A stretch of 64,000 bases of DNA from Pyrrhosoma nymphula (lineage: Eukaryota; Arthropoda; Insecta; Odonata; Coenagrionidae): the NCBI GenBank assembly GCA_963573305.1, contig OY754339.1, positions 8,789,941 through 8,853,940 of the forward strand, read 5' to 3'. Under the pieces are notes generated by a model. That model was not told where the DNA came from. It made no database searches and saw only the letters and a list, made by a program, of their open reading frames with translations. This document shows positions 1 through 12,534 of this stretch, piece after piece (the first letter of the stretch is position 1; every line of letters begins with the position of its first letter). The translations under genes were made by a program, and so were the position numbers.

Positions 1-284
1 TTGAATACTTGTTTCGTATATCTCCTTTCGTTCATCCTCTCTCTGTATGTCCAAACTTTCTCAACATACCTTTCTCAAACCTCGACACTACATCTTCTTT
101 CACTCCGCAACGCTCCCTTAAATTAACTTAATGAACTTGACTTAAAGTTTTGAGTCTTAGTTAAACTGTAGGTGTGTTGAATAAAACTGAGATATCATAC
201 TTAATGACGATATTATTTATCGATAAAATTAAATTGTAAGAGATCCATAAAATTAAATCATGACAATGACAGACAAACACTTAT

Positions 285-2003
285 GTGAACAATGACCTTG
301 CATCTCATTGGAAAGTTTGGTAAGTCAGGTTTGTATGTTGTTGTTATAAATTTTAGGCACGATTCCAGGTTCTCATCAATGGGAGGACTTCTCAATTTAC
401 TCTTGATAAGGTTCATGTTTGAAAATGATTATTCGCATAGATATGTAGACCCGAATAAGGAAAGAACATCAAATTCTAGTTTTTTCAGCTGATTATATGA
501 GTCAGGAATACTATTCCAGGTGTTAAAAATCAACATATCTTCCTTCTCCTGGTCTTTCACAGCAGACCACTTGTGCTGTGAACTAATGTAAGTTCAAATT
601 TGTTTTTATCCAATATTTCTGTATCAGCACAAAGACTTTCAAATTTCAAACTCCACGATTCTTTGTTTTTTAAAACCAGTAATAGCATTTCAAAGTTTCT
701 AATGTCAATATTATAGGAAGAAAACATAATTCTGTTACAGTAGATTTAAGAGGTTTTTTTAACCAAGGCTAGCGTCGCTTTGCTGTTTCTGAATTTCTGA
801 AACATGTTGAGAAAAGCTTCCCTCATATTTAAAGTGTTGTTTTAAAAAAGCAAATGTCAATATCAGAATTATTTTCTTGGCGACGTTTCAACAGGCTTGG
901 AAAGTGAATCAAAGTTTCTCTTCCAAAATCTTGAGCAAAAAGAGATATTTTTTTCTAATGAAATAACTTCTTCTAGCATCGAAAAAATTGTGTTTCCTTT
1001 CCACAGAAGGTTACCATTAAGATGATGTAGATGAGGCGTAACGTCTACCATGAAATAGAATATTTGGATCCCCTGATCGTGGGTTAAGTTCTCCATAGTG
1101 ATAACCTTTCTCAAGGAGAAATGATTTAATTTCTGTTAATAAGGATGCGAAACTTTTCTAAACGTTTCCTCTAGATAACCAATGTACCTTATTATGCAAG
1201 AAGATCTGCGTGCTCACTCTCTATGCCAAGTAAAAATGCTTGAAATTGGTGATAATTAAGAGCTTTAGCTATAATAGAGTTGATAATCTTAATCACCAAT
1301 TACATAACTTTGAAAATATCTTCTGGAAATATCTGCGCACAAAGCGTTTCTTGATAGCTGATGCATTGATAAGTAATTATCTCGTGATTAATTTTTTCTT
1401 TCAAAATAGTAACAAACCCGTTTCTTGCGCCGGTCATACTTTTCGCCCCGTCTGTGGAAATTGAGACAATTTTATCGAGTGAAATATGATGTTTCTACAT
1501 GCACTCAATTACAGTATTTGCTTTTTATTCTCCTTGTCCTTGACCTTCGAGTGCCAATAATCCTAAAAGTTCTTCTTTAGGACCTGTAGATGAAATAAAT
1601 CGTACAAAAAGTGAAACTTGCGCTGTATGCCACAGCGCTTCGGACAGAGGCAGGTGGAATTGCCAACCGCAGGGATTTTAACTAGAATTCTAGTCTTTCC
1701 TACGGAGACACGCGCTCGGAAGTATTACATTGTAGAGAACGATGTAAAGATACGACTTGACGATACGCGTTGACATTATATCTTTCTGGAAATGTTTTCT
1801 CAATAAGTCGCTTTAGAGCACTCGCCTAAAGATAAAGACACATAAATACCAACTAAGTATGTAAACATAGAAATAAGAAAACCAGTCATCACGAAGTTTC
1901 AATCGCACTGTAACGAGCGCATCCACACGTGGTATTTTGTTGAAGAGCCACACTCAAGGGACCAAAGAGCCGCATGTGGCTCGCGAGCCGCGGTTTACCG
2001 ACC
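285..2003 (-). pseudogene. hAT transposase relic (GTF2IRD2/ZBED5-like family)
   Basis: Read on the minus strand, three frames together give the line of a hAT transposase of the type related to vertebrate GTF2IRD2 and ZBED5-like proteins. Recognisable blocks in order are ISTDGAKSMTGARNGF (near 1480-1400), KIINSIIAKALN (near 1290-1250), YFMVDVTPHLHHLN followed by NTIFSMLEEV (1060-960), and near 480-300 the dimerisation block with SYNQLKKLEFDVLSLFGS then SFSNMNLIKSKLR. In-frame stops and frameshifts interrupt it repeatedly, for example near 1295, 1210 and 440, so it cannot be functional. The upstream end near 2003 abuts a LINE fragment, which suggests the hAT copy inserted into the LINE or the two were joined by deletion. 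Family assignment rests on remembered conserved blocks; I saw no clear terminal inverted repeats. Confidence 0.8.
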
Positions 2004-2600
2004 AATGGTATAGGCTTTGACCGGCCTTCTGAGTCCCTTTGTCACTGCCAGGTCAATTACACTATTTTCACACATTCGGGTCGGCTCGTTCGGTGCTAAT
2101 ATCTTCAATCTATTGACATTCGTCCAGTTGTAAAATTTACGCCAATTGGCATTTTCGCTCTGGCAATTTCGGTGTACGTGTTTTGCATTAAAATCTCCAC
2201 CCACACTCATAGGTGCATCGTCATTCATTAATTGTTCAAATTCAGTCTATTGGAATTTAGCACGTGGAGGCAGATAGCAGGAGAAAATATTAACTTCCCC
2301 TATCTCCGTCTCTATTTTAATGCCGAATGCCTCCAGGTTTGTCATTATTTTCAGTTGAATGTCGTCTTTGGAGATATTATCTTTCGTCAATATAGCTACT
2401 CCGCCACTGGCCTTTTTTCCATTATCTCTTTTTTCTGTCTTTCCTCGTGACCTTGTACACCGGTACTTCTCATGCTTTTTCTTCTCTCTCCCTGATATGA
2501 GGCATACGTCTACGGAGTGTTTACTCAGAAAATTTATAAGCTCCGGCGTCTTATTTTTAACGTCGTCATTTGCGTTCCAAAGCGACATGACGTCAAAACG
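1995..2600 (-). pseudogene. LINE ORF2 fragment, apurinic endonuclease (APE) domain, Jockey-like
   Basis: Two minus-strand frames (2588-2247 and 2228-1995), separated by a frameshift of about 19 bp, encode the N-terminal endonuclease of a non-LTR retrotransposon. Visible blocks are LWNANDDVKNKTPELINFL at the start, GGVAIL, NLEAFGIKIET, NIFSCYLPP, then GGDFNAKH and PTRMCENSVIDLAVTKGL. These match the exonuclease-endonuclease-phosphatase fold that nicks target DNA, with the GDFNAKH block holding catalytic residues. The start is truncated just before the WNAN block and there is no reverse transcriptase downstream, because the fragment stops where the hAT relic begins. The many charged residues after DVCLISGR look like a degraded ETHL region. 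It is a dead fragment. Confidence 0.85.
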
Positions 2601-5600
2601 GTCAATTGACCGCTGGCGGTCATAGTAGGTATGCGGCTTACCCCGGTCATTCTAGTGTAAAATAATAAGGTACCCCTTTTCTGAATTTCAAAACCTGGCG
2701 AGTGGAGAGCATCCTTGTAGATTTTCGTTGTAATGCCACGAATGGTCGTGAAACTTGAGACGGGTCACGAGTTGTGGAGGCGGTCACAATGCTCCGTAAT
2801 GACATAAAATGACGTATAAGACAATTTATGTCCATCTTTCATATTGTATTGTTAGGTAGTCCAATCATGACGAAGAACGAGGCATTGCGTTGGATAATCA
2901 CTTGCAATTATTGCAAGTGCTCTAGTGACAAAGGGAAGTTGAGAATATTTCCATGTTAATGGTAACGTAATCGGAATGAAACCAAAGTTCAAATGTTTGG
3001 GTAAGGAAAAATATGTTCATTATAGGGTTACGTTAAGGGATAGTGGGGATGATAGGGATAGTTCAATAAAAATAAAAAATCGATTCTTGGATCTAAGTAG
3101 CGTCAATTCTTGGACTTAATGGTGCGTTGAAAAAATATTTCTCCGTCTAACTTTAGCTGTATGTGATTGAAAGTTTACTGACGGCCAATTGTTGATATTC
3201 ATCTTTGTGCAGCTTTGTTGTATTTGCGACTCAAATGTTATTTTACTCAGCAGATTAAGCCTTCCAAGCCTGCTTGACAGAAGGATTTCTTAATTGGCTA
3301 ACAAGCTACAAAATGAGCATTCCTATCGGTTGAACCTAGTGATTTTAAACGGTTGTGATTTGCCAATTTTATGTTATGTCCTTACGTTATGCTTTTACAT
3401 TCAACGTGAGTCGGCCTCATAAATGCGTATAGTTCTCCCATTCTTGAGTAAGAGTTACCTCAGGTCACCTGTTAACTCAAAATGCATACTCATCTCCGAT
3501 TCCCAGTTCTGTGTATAAATCCAAGTTCTGTATGTGTTTGTTTAATACGTTTGATCTCGATGGTAAGATGTTGGATTAGTACCAATTTATTTTGAATCAG
3601 AAACCATCATGCTCTCAATTTCGACATCACAAGAAAGATACAAGTCAATTCTCCCTAAAATTTAAGAAAATTGTTTTTGTACAGCATTACAAATGTATCG
3701 TATACTTTTTCTTCCGTCCGTCAATTTGTTGATTGAGGAAAAAGGTAATCTGAGACTGATCCTCATAAAAGAAATAGTCTATTTAACTTGATTTTCCACT
3801 TAGTGCTTTTACATGAAAAACTAAAGTGAAGTTCCGAAAATAAATTCACGCTAAATTTTGGATTTTTGAGACACCGCATAAGTTTTTCACTTTTCCTAAA
3901 ATAAAATGTTTTCTTGAAATATTAAAAAAATCAGAACTGGAGTTTAAAAGAGCAAAGAGCCATATGTTTTTATTTGAAACAAATGATACATCTTTTCGTC
4001 AAATCTGTGAGGGAGAGGACTTTTGAGGATTTATTTTAATAAAAAACAACAAATGCAAAATACACCGCCAGAATCTTTCATCAGATAAGAATAACACACC
4101 AACTTTCAATCACTTTCATTTCTCATAATATTTAACATTGGGTGGAAAGACTCGAGGGAAGTGAAATGCTGGCGAAGGAAATTTTCTTTAAGAATTTTTT
4201 TTTGTGGCCGAAAAATACTTGAGCTGAACTCAAGGAGTGATTATAAGAAGTTTGATAAAGTTGTTTCTAACTTTGATGTGGGTAGATGTTTTTCCAAATA
4301 CGGATGTTAATTCCCGAAAAGCTCAAATAAAAGAGAAAAATGCTGAAGAAAAATTTTGAAAATGACAAAAGACTCACTATGTTTACTTTCGTGATGTAAT
4401 TGATATTTCTCCTGCTGAAACATCTTCCCATTTCTTAACGAACCATATTATTTTAATTGGACCCTTTTTTATTATGTTTATGAAACTCACTCTAATTATG
4501 TTACGAGAGAAAAATGTTAGTTTAATCCTAATGCTGAAGGTTAATTCACATGATTTTGGCATCTCGAGTTAAAGTTTATTTATAGCGATTTCATTAAGCG
4601 ACTAGAATGTTCAGATGTAAAAGTTACATAAAATGCAAATAAATGAGGAACATATTGCAGGTACTTTTGTAGAACAGAAGAAAGTGCGGTAAGGTAAGAG
4701 CAAGTAGTGTATTAATTGTTGAAAAATTGCAATTCTACGCGTACACGCTAAAACTCAGTTAACACGACAACGGATAATAACGAGTTCGTTATAGTCTTAT
4801 CAGTTGATCTTAGAATTTTAAAAATATTGTATTAATCTGATTGCACTGGAATTTTACTTCCCTTTGACCTAAGGGACTTGAATCTTAGACGAGAGTAAAC
4901 TATCAGGCACAATCACTGGTCAAAAATGGTTTATTTTTGTAACTTTACGTCATGTAAAGGCTAGATACACCCTCAGCGGAGAACTTTGTCTCCACTGTAT
5001 GCCCACTAAACACCGAGGCATGCAAGGCGTGCTGGGTTTGCTAAGTTTTTCTGTTGCACGTTTTTAAATCAAAGGCCACACACAAAATCTAAGCTTGGTA
5101 AGCATATTGAGATATTAATTCAGATTTATAAAGCTGAGTGTGGTAAGCCATCTTCGAAATCGGTCCGGCGCTGATTTGCAGAAAACAGAGCTCCCTCAGC
5201 TTCAATTCACCCGCGCTTCTCAAAAGACTCCGTCACCTAACGACTCTCCATTTATTGACTTCATGGACATGATGGTCACAAATAGTTGTGTTTCGTAGAG
5301 TATAGCAGTTCTTAGCGCATAATCATTTAACCCGTGTTCAAATCCAAGATATTGACTTGATTTTATGGCTCAACGTGGAAAAATACAATATAATCATCAA
5401 CACAGTAAACAGATATAAGTACAATACTAGTGTTACAAACAGTACAGTAGTATATTAGAAAATCAAACCAACTCTGAATTAAGAAGATACATACACAATT
5501 TGCCTTTAAATGTATGCATGGAACACATTTTTCTGGTTTTGGGGCAAAATTAATCGGAAAATATAAAGGAAGTAAATGGTTAAGAATTAAATTAAGTAAT

Positions 5601-6330
5601 TTTTGCTGAAAGGCCATTGGGAATAAAAAATTACCTCCTATTGGATTGCTGTAAGAATGCTTCAATTTTGAAAACCTCTAAAGATTGGAATCAAGAGGCT
5701 CCATTTAAATTTCCCGATCCCGAACGTATATACCTTTTTGTGAGGGTGGCTTTACATCGCCAGCAAATCGACCGAGAAAAAAAACAATTCTTTTCATAGA
5801 TGGCCATTGATACATGGAACGCGAAGAATTTAATACTCTTCGCAGATATTTTACAAAAAAGAACCATCCAGCGTTGTATTTTTGCGTATGGGATCCCGGC
5901 GATGTTATTTCCTTCTGAAACCCAATTTCTGCTGTGATATTAATCTGAAGCACGTCCACCGAACGTGGTTTATGGTCATTGGTCACTTGTTTCATCTCCC
6001 GGGTGAAGGTTGACGCTATTCAAAATAATAGGTCTGCGACAATGGATGGAATAACGTCAATGTGTTCAATTTTCACTCCCAATATTCATTTGCTAAAGGA
6101 AATTACGCTTTCGCCTTTATCTTTCGGGCGCATGCGGAGTTCCCCTCAAAATCGCTTCGCTAGCGCCTTCTATGTTTGTGTTCCTTTCGATACCAGGCGT
6201 GTATCATAAGAAGGAAATGGTTATTTATATATTTTTTTCACTCTTTTGATTTCATTTGGGGTGAATGTGAAAGTTTGAAGCTCTTAGGCCCGGTTTATGT
6301 AACCTCTGGTTCAGCTGAATCTGATCTGGC
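2601..6330. other. AT-rich intergenic DNA, nothing recognised
   Basis: I found no coding similarity, RNA gene or clear repeat here. Short open frames at 5363-5995 on both strands have no motif I know and ordinary AT-rich composition. Confidence 0.4.
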
Positions 6331-6331
6331 T

Positions 6332-6518
6332 AGCCGAAAAACATCGTTTCTGATTCCTTGGTGGAAGACAGTTAACTGGTGCGATAATATATTTTTGTTG
6401 AAATGCACATCGTGAAAAACAAGAGAAGGGCTGCCTTTGTGGTGACGTCAAACAATTGAGACGATGCTTTAGATTTCGCGACATTTTTTTTTATTTCGTA
6501 CACTTTTCAAAAGTAAAT
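6332..6518 (+). repeat. Dispersed direct repeat, copy 1
   Basis: About 187 bp starting at CCGAAAAACATCGTTTCTG and running through a GGTGACGTCA site and a TTTCGCGAC stretch. The same series of blocks returns at 7140-7328 in the same orientation with roughly 80 percent identity by eye. The spacing is about 808 bp. It could be a MITE copy or the flank of a larger duplicated unit; no coding content. Confidence 0.65.
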
Positions 6519-6568
6519 AGTATTATTTTATCCATCGGAATACCAAAGTTAAAACGTCCTCCCATTGA

Positions 6569-6614
6569 TAGCGCTAGCATAAAGCGCTAGCTTTCTAGCG
6601 CTAGCTAGAAAGTT
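6569..6614. repeat. Clustered AGCGCTAGC palindromes
   Basis: The self-complementary word TAGCGCTAGC occurs three times within about 45 bp, separated by short AT-rich linkers, so the stretch can fold in several registers. It lies between the two copies of the 187-bp direct repeat. Confidence 0.6.
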
Positions 6615-7139
6615 ATTCTGATGTAGTATATGTGAAACCGAAACTCTGAGTTATCATCAATTTGACAAAAATGTTACATCATCTTCAGGTTTACCGTTTA
6701 CCAGACATTTTAACCAAAATCGAAATTTGCTGTGTTTCAATGGTGTATTATGGATTACCTTGAGGACTGTAGCAATAAAATGATAGAAAATCTTGGATTA
6801 TCTTCGGTGTAACTTTTCTATATTTTACATAAAAAAATGTGTTTCAAAATGGTTAAGTGAAAAATGTTTACTTTTATTAATAGATATCCCTTTTAATAAC
6901 ACGTGTGCAAAGTTTCACGCAAATCTGTATTTAGAAAGAAATCGACCACAATTTATTTTAAACACAAACGGTACCAACAGATAGCGTTGTTTTATGTAAT
7001 GTATACCCTGTAACAAATACGCGCGCTTGGCGGCTTCTAAACGCTACCTCATTGAAAACCCGATGAATGACGTCACGGAGCGGAATGACTGCCAATATTA
7101 AGACCTATTTCTACGTAGAGTTCAGCTGCTTTACCAAAA

Positions 7140-7328
7140 TATCCGAAAAGCATCGTTTCTGATTCCTTAGTGGAAAACAGTTAACAGGTACGATTATATA
7201 TTTTTTGTTGAAATAAAATTAATGAAAAAGAAGAGAAGGGTTACCGTGCGGTGACGTCAGACAATTGTGACGACGCTGTAGATTTCGTGACTTTTTTTTT
7301 AAAGATGGCGTAAACTTTTCATAAGTAA
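7140..7328 (+). repeat. Dispersed direct repeat, copy 2
   Basis: Second copy of the unit at 6332-6518. Shared blocks include CATCGTTTCTGATTCCTT, AAGAGAAGGG, GGTGACGTCA and GATTTCGTGAC. Differences are scattered substitutions and small indels, so the copies are old. Confidence 0.65.
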
Positions 7329-7479
7329 TTGTGGTTGACTCACGTTGTAGTTTATGCATTCGAGTTTGTTAGAAAATCTGCTATCGTGTATATATAACTT
7401 AAATATGAGAAGTAATGTTAATGTATGCTTTCTTTTCTAAATATATAATTCGTTACATGAAAAAACACGCACTTGGTAA

Positions 7480-7548
7480 AAATTCCACACTTTATTTGAA
7501 ACAACACGACCTAGGTTTTGGGAATACCATGCCATCATCAGGCCAACT
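7480..7548 (-). ncRNA. Hammerhead-like motif remnant in a dispersed repeat
   Basis: On the minus strand the core reads CTGATGA, then a loose hairpin, then CAAAAC in place of GAAAC, then the palindrome ACCTAGGT followed by C (7508-7541). An AATAAA follows about 15 bp later (minus strand, around 7491). The core has lost G12, so it should not cleave, but the layout is the same as in the copies at 35122 and 49925. Confidence 0.4.
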
Positions 7549-7995
7549 AAGTGCTTGTTTTTTCATTCATTATGAAGGAGTTCCACCACCAGAGACAGTT
7601 TCCTATACTCGTTACATTTCTTTCGATTTAAGTATGCAGGACTAGATGTTTATCACGTAAAAGGAACGATTAAAAATTATTTTAGCTTTACATTTCTGTC
7701 TACCAGCTTTCATTGTACCAAAAACTATGTTGAGACAATGAGTGACTAAATTTGTCACCACCAAACTATGCCACGACTTGGATTAAGGTTTAATATTGCA
7801 AAACCAGTTTCAAGAAGTTACAAAGGGTCGATACTGCATTCCGAAGTACTACTGCTTCCTTTGTCTCCCGGGTTTGCTCTTTCATTCACACAGAGCGATA
7901 AGATTGGAATTATGTAGAAAACGTTTTTTATACTTCTTTGTAACTTCCACGAAAGGTAACGAACGCGTTAGCTCCTAGAAAACTCCATCGCCTTA

Positions 7996-8480
7996 TGCCG
8001 CGTCTCAACTGACCACTTAAGTATGCACTTAAGTGTATTTTTCACTTAAGTACACCGTGTAGACGCCCTCGCACCACTTAAGTTACGGGTCCAACTAAGT
8101 GGACCCGGGGACCCGCTTTTAAGTGGACTTGGTTGATATCGATAGTGTACCCCGTCGAGGTGGTCGAAGTCTCGTCATCGATAGGTCGAGGAGTTTCGAT
8201 AATCATACACATCATACATGTGTTTATATCATGCATATAATGTGATGAGTAATTGTCAATGTGTTATCCTTCTATTACATTTGTTTATTGGGTTATAAGA
8301 ATCTAGAAAATATCTTATGTTACTTTTCGGGCACATAATTTTTGCGCGGTGCAAATTTCTTTCCATCATCACCAGGTAGCGCTGAGGTAGATATAATATC
8401 TGTGTGTAGACGCTCACCTGCATTTAAATGCTGCACTTAATGACACTGAACTTAAGTGCACTTGTAGTGTAGACGAGGCA
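7996..8480. mobile_element. MITE with TTA target duplication and repeated CTTAAG motif
   Basis: The ends are imperfect inverted repeats: TGCCGCGTCT on the left and AGACGAGGCA on the right. Both sides are flanked by TTA (7993-7995 and 8481-8483), a 3-bp duplication typical of PIF/Harbinger-type elements. About 485 bp, non-coding. CACTTAAG-type words recur several times, mostly near the two ends, and a self-complementary stretch lies near 8080-8125 (GGGTCC / GGACCC). Confidence 0.7.
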
Positions 8481-9552
8481 TTAGAGATCGATTACTTTAA
8501 CCGTAGATACCTCTACATGGCATCCTCCGAAAAAAAATGGACTCTAGAACTCTTGGATTGTGATGGGTAATAAAACAGTGATCTCGTATAATGAAATTTT
8601 GTTTTTAAAAAACTTCATTTTTTTACCAAAAGAAATTTGTTCTCATTTTTGTCCTGTATGTGTCTGTTGAACTGTTTTCAACGAGAATCAAACCAAGGTC
8701 TCTTTATCTTCCCTCTATTTCTCCCTCCTCCACCCATGAATTTGCCTTACTGCTTGCTTAGGGCTTCAGATTATTATTAATTACTTTGAACTGATTGAAG
8801 GAAGAAAACTTCCAGCAGTTGACGCAAAAAAATTAGCATTGGAGCTTCAATGATTCCTCAGCCATCGCACACCGTATGTTTGTTCTTCGGAAAATACTTC
8901 TTTCCTATTTATAATTTTTCTGCTCTATTTTATGAGCCTTTCAAATGGAACTAGTATACATATAACGCGATTTGGACATAACAGATAGATACCTATAATT
9001 TTTTTTCCTAGGGCACGCTTCATATGAACTTCTCCGAAAAATATTTGCTCCGATTTTTACATAAGATTTACCAGAAATGCGTTAAAAAGTAAATAACCGA
9101 TGAGTAAACATAAAAATGTAGGGCTATAAAACAATAATGTGTTGAACACATTTTTTGGAAAAGTTAAAAAATTCTAAGTACCCACTGTTTCCTTTTAAAT
9201 CAAAAATACCTATATTTATTTTACCTATCTATTGTTTTTTTACTCGTATCTGTGTCATTTCAGGCACAAATTCAACAAAATATCAGGTCAATATGCCGAG
9301 TAATGGAGGGCATAAAATAATGGCGAAGTAGGTGAACCACTTTTTTAGTTAGTAGTTATTCTTCTTATCATTTGAGAGCAGCATTTTTGCGGATAATAGC
9401 ATAAAAAATTGGTTTAGGCCTGAGTAGGAGGAGTTATTTAACAAAAAATGGAACTTTGTAATTTATACCGAAGTTTTTCACCTTGAAATGACAGTGGCAG
9501 GAATGAAATTATTATTAGGTGATGCTTTACCGCAGCGAAACAATGGTCGTTT
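8481..9552. other. AT-rich intergenic DNA, nothing recognised
   Basis: No coding frame with known motifs, no RNA gene and no clear repeat boundary seen. Confidence 0.4.
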
Positions 9553-9940
9553 TTAACCCATTTCTTCCAAACGTTGCGTGAACGCAACGTAAACTTTGCA
9601 ATTTTATTCCTCCACGTCCGTTTAAAAGACGTAGTTTATATTTTCGATACATGTAGGTTATTACATAAAAAAATATTATAAATTTTGGGATTAACACTTT
9701 CCTCTTATTTTTGTTTTTACGAAGACGTATTCACTTCATGGTAAATAGCTCTCGCCGGGTAATTGCTAAGGTCACATATTATGTAGAATCTGGGGCATAT
9801 GCACAGTGGTTCACGCTGAAAATGGAATTATACATCTGTTGACTAAGCCACTAAAACATATTAGGAAAAATAAATATGATACTTTACTTATTACTTGTGA
9901 ATCAACAAAGTGTTGCGTTTACGCAACGTTGGGAGAACTC
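9553..9940. mobile_element. Possible piggyBac-like remnant with palindromic subterminal motif
   Basis: A TTAA followed by CCCATTTCTTCC leads into the palindrome CGTTGCGTGAACGCAACG (9572-9589). An opposed copy of the motif, GTTGCGTTTACGCAACGTTG, ends near 9932, so the segment has a palindromic word close to each end. TTAA next to CCC is what piggyBac-like ends look like, but the right TTAA is not evident and there is no transposase. This is a tentative reading. Confidence 0.35.
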
Positions 9941-10080
9941 CAGAAATCCTTGGCAATCTTTTTTGTTGCTTGCAGCATATCTTAAGGGACTCCAAAAAAT
10001 GTTTTCAAGAATATGTTACATATTAATGAAAAAATTTAGATCTCAGGCAGTTGTACAATAATGTAGTCCTACATTTCCAT
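9941..10080. other. Short AT-rich spacer
   Basis: Covered in part by a 61-codon open frame (9876-10061) with no recognisable motif; I treat it as chance. Confidence 0.4.
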
Positions 10081-10140
10081 CTACATAATACCCTGATAGC
10101 CACCTCAAGGGTGTTTGGCAGGGGGGGAGTTTTCACCGAG
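10081..10140 (-). repeat. LINE 3'-terminal fragment (conserved hairpin)
   Basis: A short piece ending in CTACAT with the stem-forming blocks CCCTG and GCAGGG around CCACCTCAAGGGTG. The same hairpin is at the 3' end of the LINE copies at 35690, 37655, 42755 and 49708. Only the terminal 60 bp remain. Confidence 0.65.
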
Positions 10141-11880
10141 GGGTTGTTGTGTGTAATGATATTAGCTTCGGGTATCAGACAGGAGAAAGACAACATTTAC
10201 TTATATCTTGAGACTTTACTATGAGGATCCTATCCACTTTGGAAGTTAAAAAATTATACTTTATAATGGTCCACTAAATACATAGATTTATGGTCGCGTC
10301 TCGAGTTCCATCACACTTCCATCACTCTGATCAGAGTGGCATTATGTTGGACATCCTACGCTCAGAACGAAATAGAAGGAGACTGAACGCATTTGAAATT
10401 TTGAAAATCAATCAGCACTTCAAAAACAGTATGCACCCGACGAAAGAGCAAGTGCATCATTGCCCCTTATTCTCCATTCCCCTAAACGAACCATTTCGTC
10501 AATGGCCATTCCGATTACCATCAACAGTCCCTCTTCTTCAACCCCCTGTACCTTAATTCTTAATTGGATCATCAACTGTGTCCGTATTCCAAGGAGCCTA
10601 CATACATAATGCCTGCATAATGTAATATTCGTGCCATATTCCAGGAAAGAGTTTTCTCAAAATCCAAGTGCATTTACTTCCACCCATATTATTATCGCAA
10701 AAATTCCCTCAAAAAATCACCTGCACCCTCATTTGCAGCCTTGAGTTGCTCATTATCCTCAGTAACTATTGTGCGTGAAGTTCTCTGAAAATATTGTGAT
10801 AATGTGTTCCCTGCTAATGCTTCCCTTTTTTCTCCTCACTCGCTAACCACCCGCTGCGACGCCGACGCCAATCCTGCGACAAACAATGTCCCGGAACCGT
10901 TCTGAAGAAATTAAAAAAAATATTTACATCTCTCAGACAAAGACAATTTAGATAATGGGGATAAGTTTGCTAAGATACGCCCATACTTTGAAGAACTCAA
11001 CCGAATATCTTTAAATTTGGTGTGTTCTCTCATAAGCTATCTGTTGAAGAGGAGATGGTGCCATTCCGCTAAAATGTTTATTGGAGGTAAACCCGTCAGA
11101 TTTGGATTCAAGCTGTGGTGTATAACGTTTTCATCAGGATATGTATACCAATTTTTAGTTTATGGGGGAGCATAAAAAAAACAGGCACCTCTGGGTTTAG
11201 GGGAAAGAGTAATTGTTGATTTGACAAAAGTTTTTGAAAACCCAGGCAATCACTTGTTGCTTTTTGATAATTTTTTACTAGCCATTCTTTACTTATTTTG
11301 CTGTCCGAAATGGGATTTCTTGCCACTGGTTTGCAATGGTTCCTCAACCAAGCACTGTAAGTCTCTATAACCAAGGAATGGGTGGAGTTTATTTTCATGA
11401 CAATGAAATTTCAAATTAGGTATAGGATCAGATTTAGAGGAAAAAAGTGGTGGTGGCCTTAAGGAACAAATGGGTTTGATAGTTCTATGGTAAATACTTG
11501 GGAGGTCTACAGAGTCAACATTGAGTCAAATTGATCGGATTTTCGATCGGAAGTAGTGTTGTGTCTTCTCAAGAAAGGAGAAGCTTGTGAAGGTGCTACC
11601 ACAACAAAAGTGCTATAATATGGGGCATTATAGGAAAACTATTTTGCCAGATGCTATAAGAAAAGATAAAGTTGACACATAATTGTTCGAGATGAAAACA
11701 ATTCAGGGCGACAGTGCCGAGTCTGTAGCAATCAAACAATTTACGTGTGTCCAAAGTGCCAAATTCATTTGCATATCGATTGTTTCCCAAAATATCATAA
11801 ATAAAAATGTGTCTTATCAGAAACATGTGTTGCTATATCTCTTTTGTAAAAATATAACATAGTTCCAGAAGGAAGAAGTG
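10141..11880. other. AT-rich intergenic DNA, nothing recognised
   Basis: Open frames at 10290-10556 (+), 11108-11398 (-) and 11596-11826 (-) show no known domain. No repeats resolved. Confidence 0.35.
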
Positions 11881-11932
11881 TCAACTCATTTGAACCGAGG
11901 AACTCCCAACGTTGCGTATACGCAACATTTCG
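11881..11932 (+). repeat. Third copy of the GTTGCGT/ACGCAAC palindrome
   Basis: CTCCCAACGTTGCGTATACG continues into CAAC (11903-11926). The flank TCAACTCATT resembles, with changes, the TTAACCCATT flank at 9553, and CTCCCAACG is the reverse complement of the CGTTGGGAG at 9927. This suggests another end of the same element family. Confidence 0.45.
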
Positions 11933-12534
11933 TCAACGGTAAACTAAAAGCAATAAAAATATAAAAATCAATTATTTCCTTAATTTGAGTCTGTTTAATC
12001 ACTATTTCGGTAAAAAGGTTGGACATTTTAAACTATTAAAATGCTTGAGAAGATTTGGGTTAATCACCCAATTCAATGTTGGACTGCAGTCTTTTTGTTC
12101 TTCTCTGCTTTTTTTACAAATTTATTTCACGACTAAACATTGAGTTCGTCACATTTCGTGGATTTAAATTTTTTTCCAAGTTAAATTTTTTCAATCCAGC
12201 CATCGCTAGTGCCAAATGTCTCCCTCTGAACTGGCAGACGGGAGGTTTCCAACAGATTCAAACGATGATTTTGATCTCGTCCTCAAATGAGATTTCAACG
12301 GCACCCTCCCCCCATGCTCCTCGGTCTAATTGCCAGGAATATTATTAAAACGGGTTCTCATTGAACGGAGGGCGTGCAATAAGTGCTTCGGCTATTCCCT
12401 TGATGCGAGGTCGGGGATCTTCCTGGAGGTCTTCAAGAGGGAGGGAGGGAGGAGGAGGAGGATGGGCTGGAGAAATCGGGAGAGGAGGTTTCGTAGGTCG
12501 GGTGTGGGAAAGTGGAGATTAGAGGAGTTTTAAG

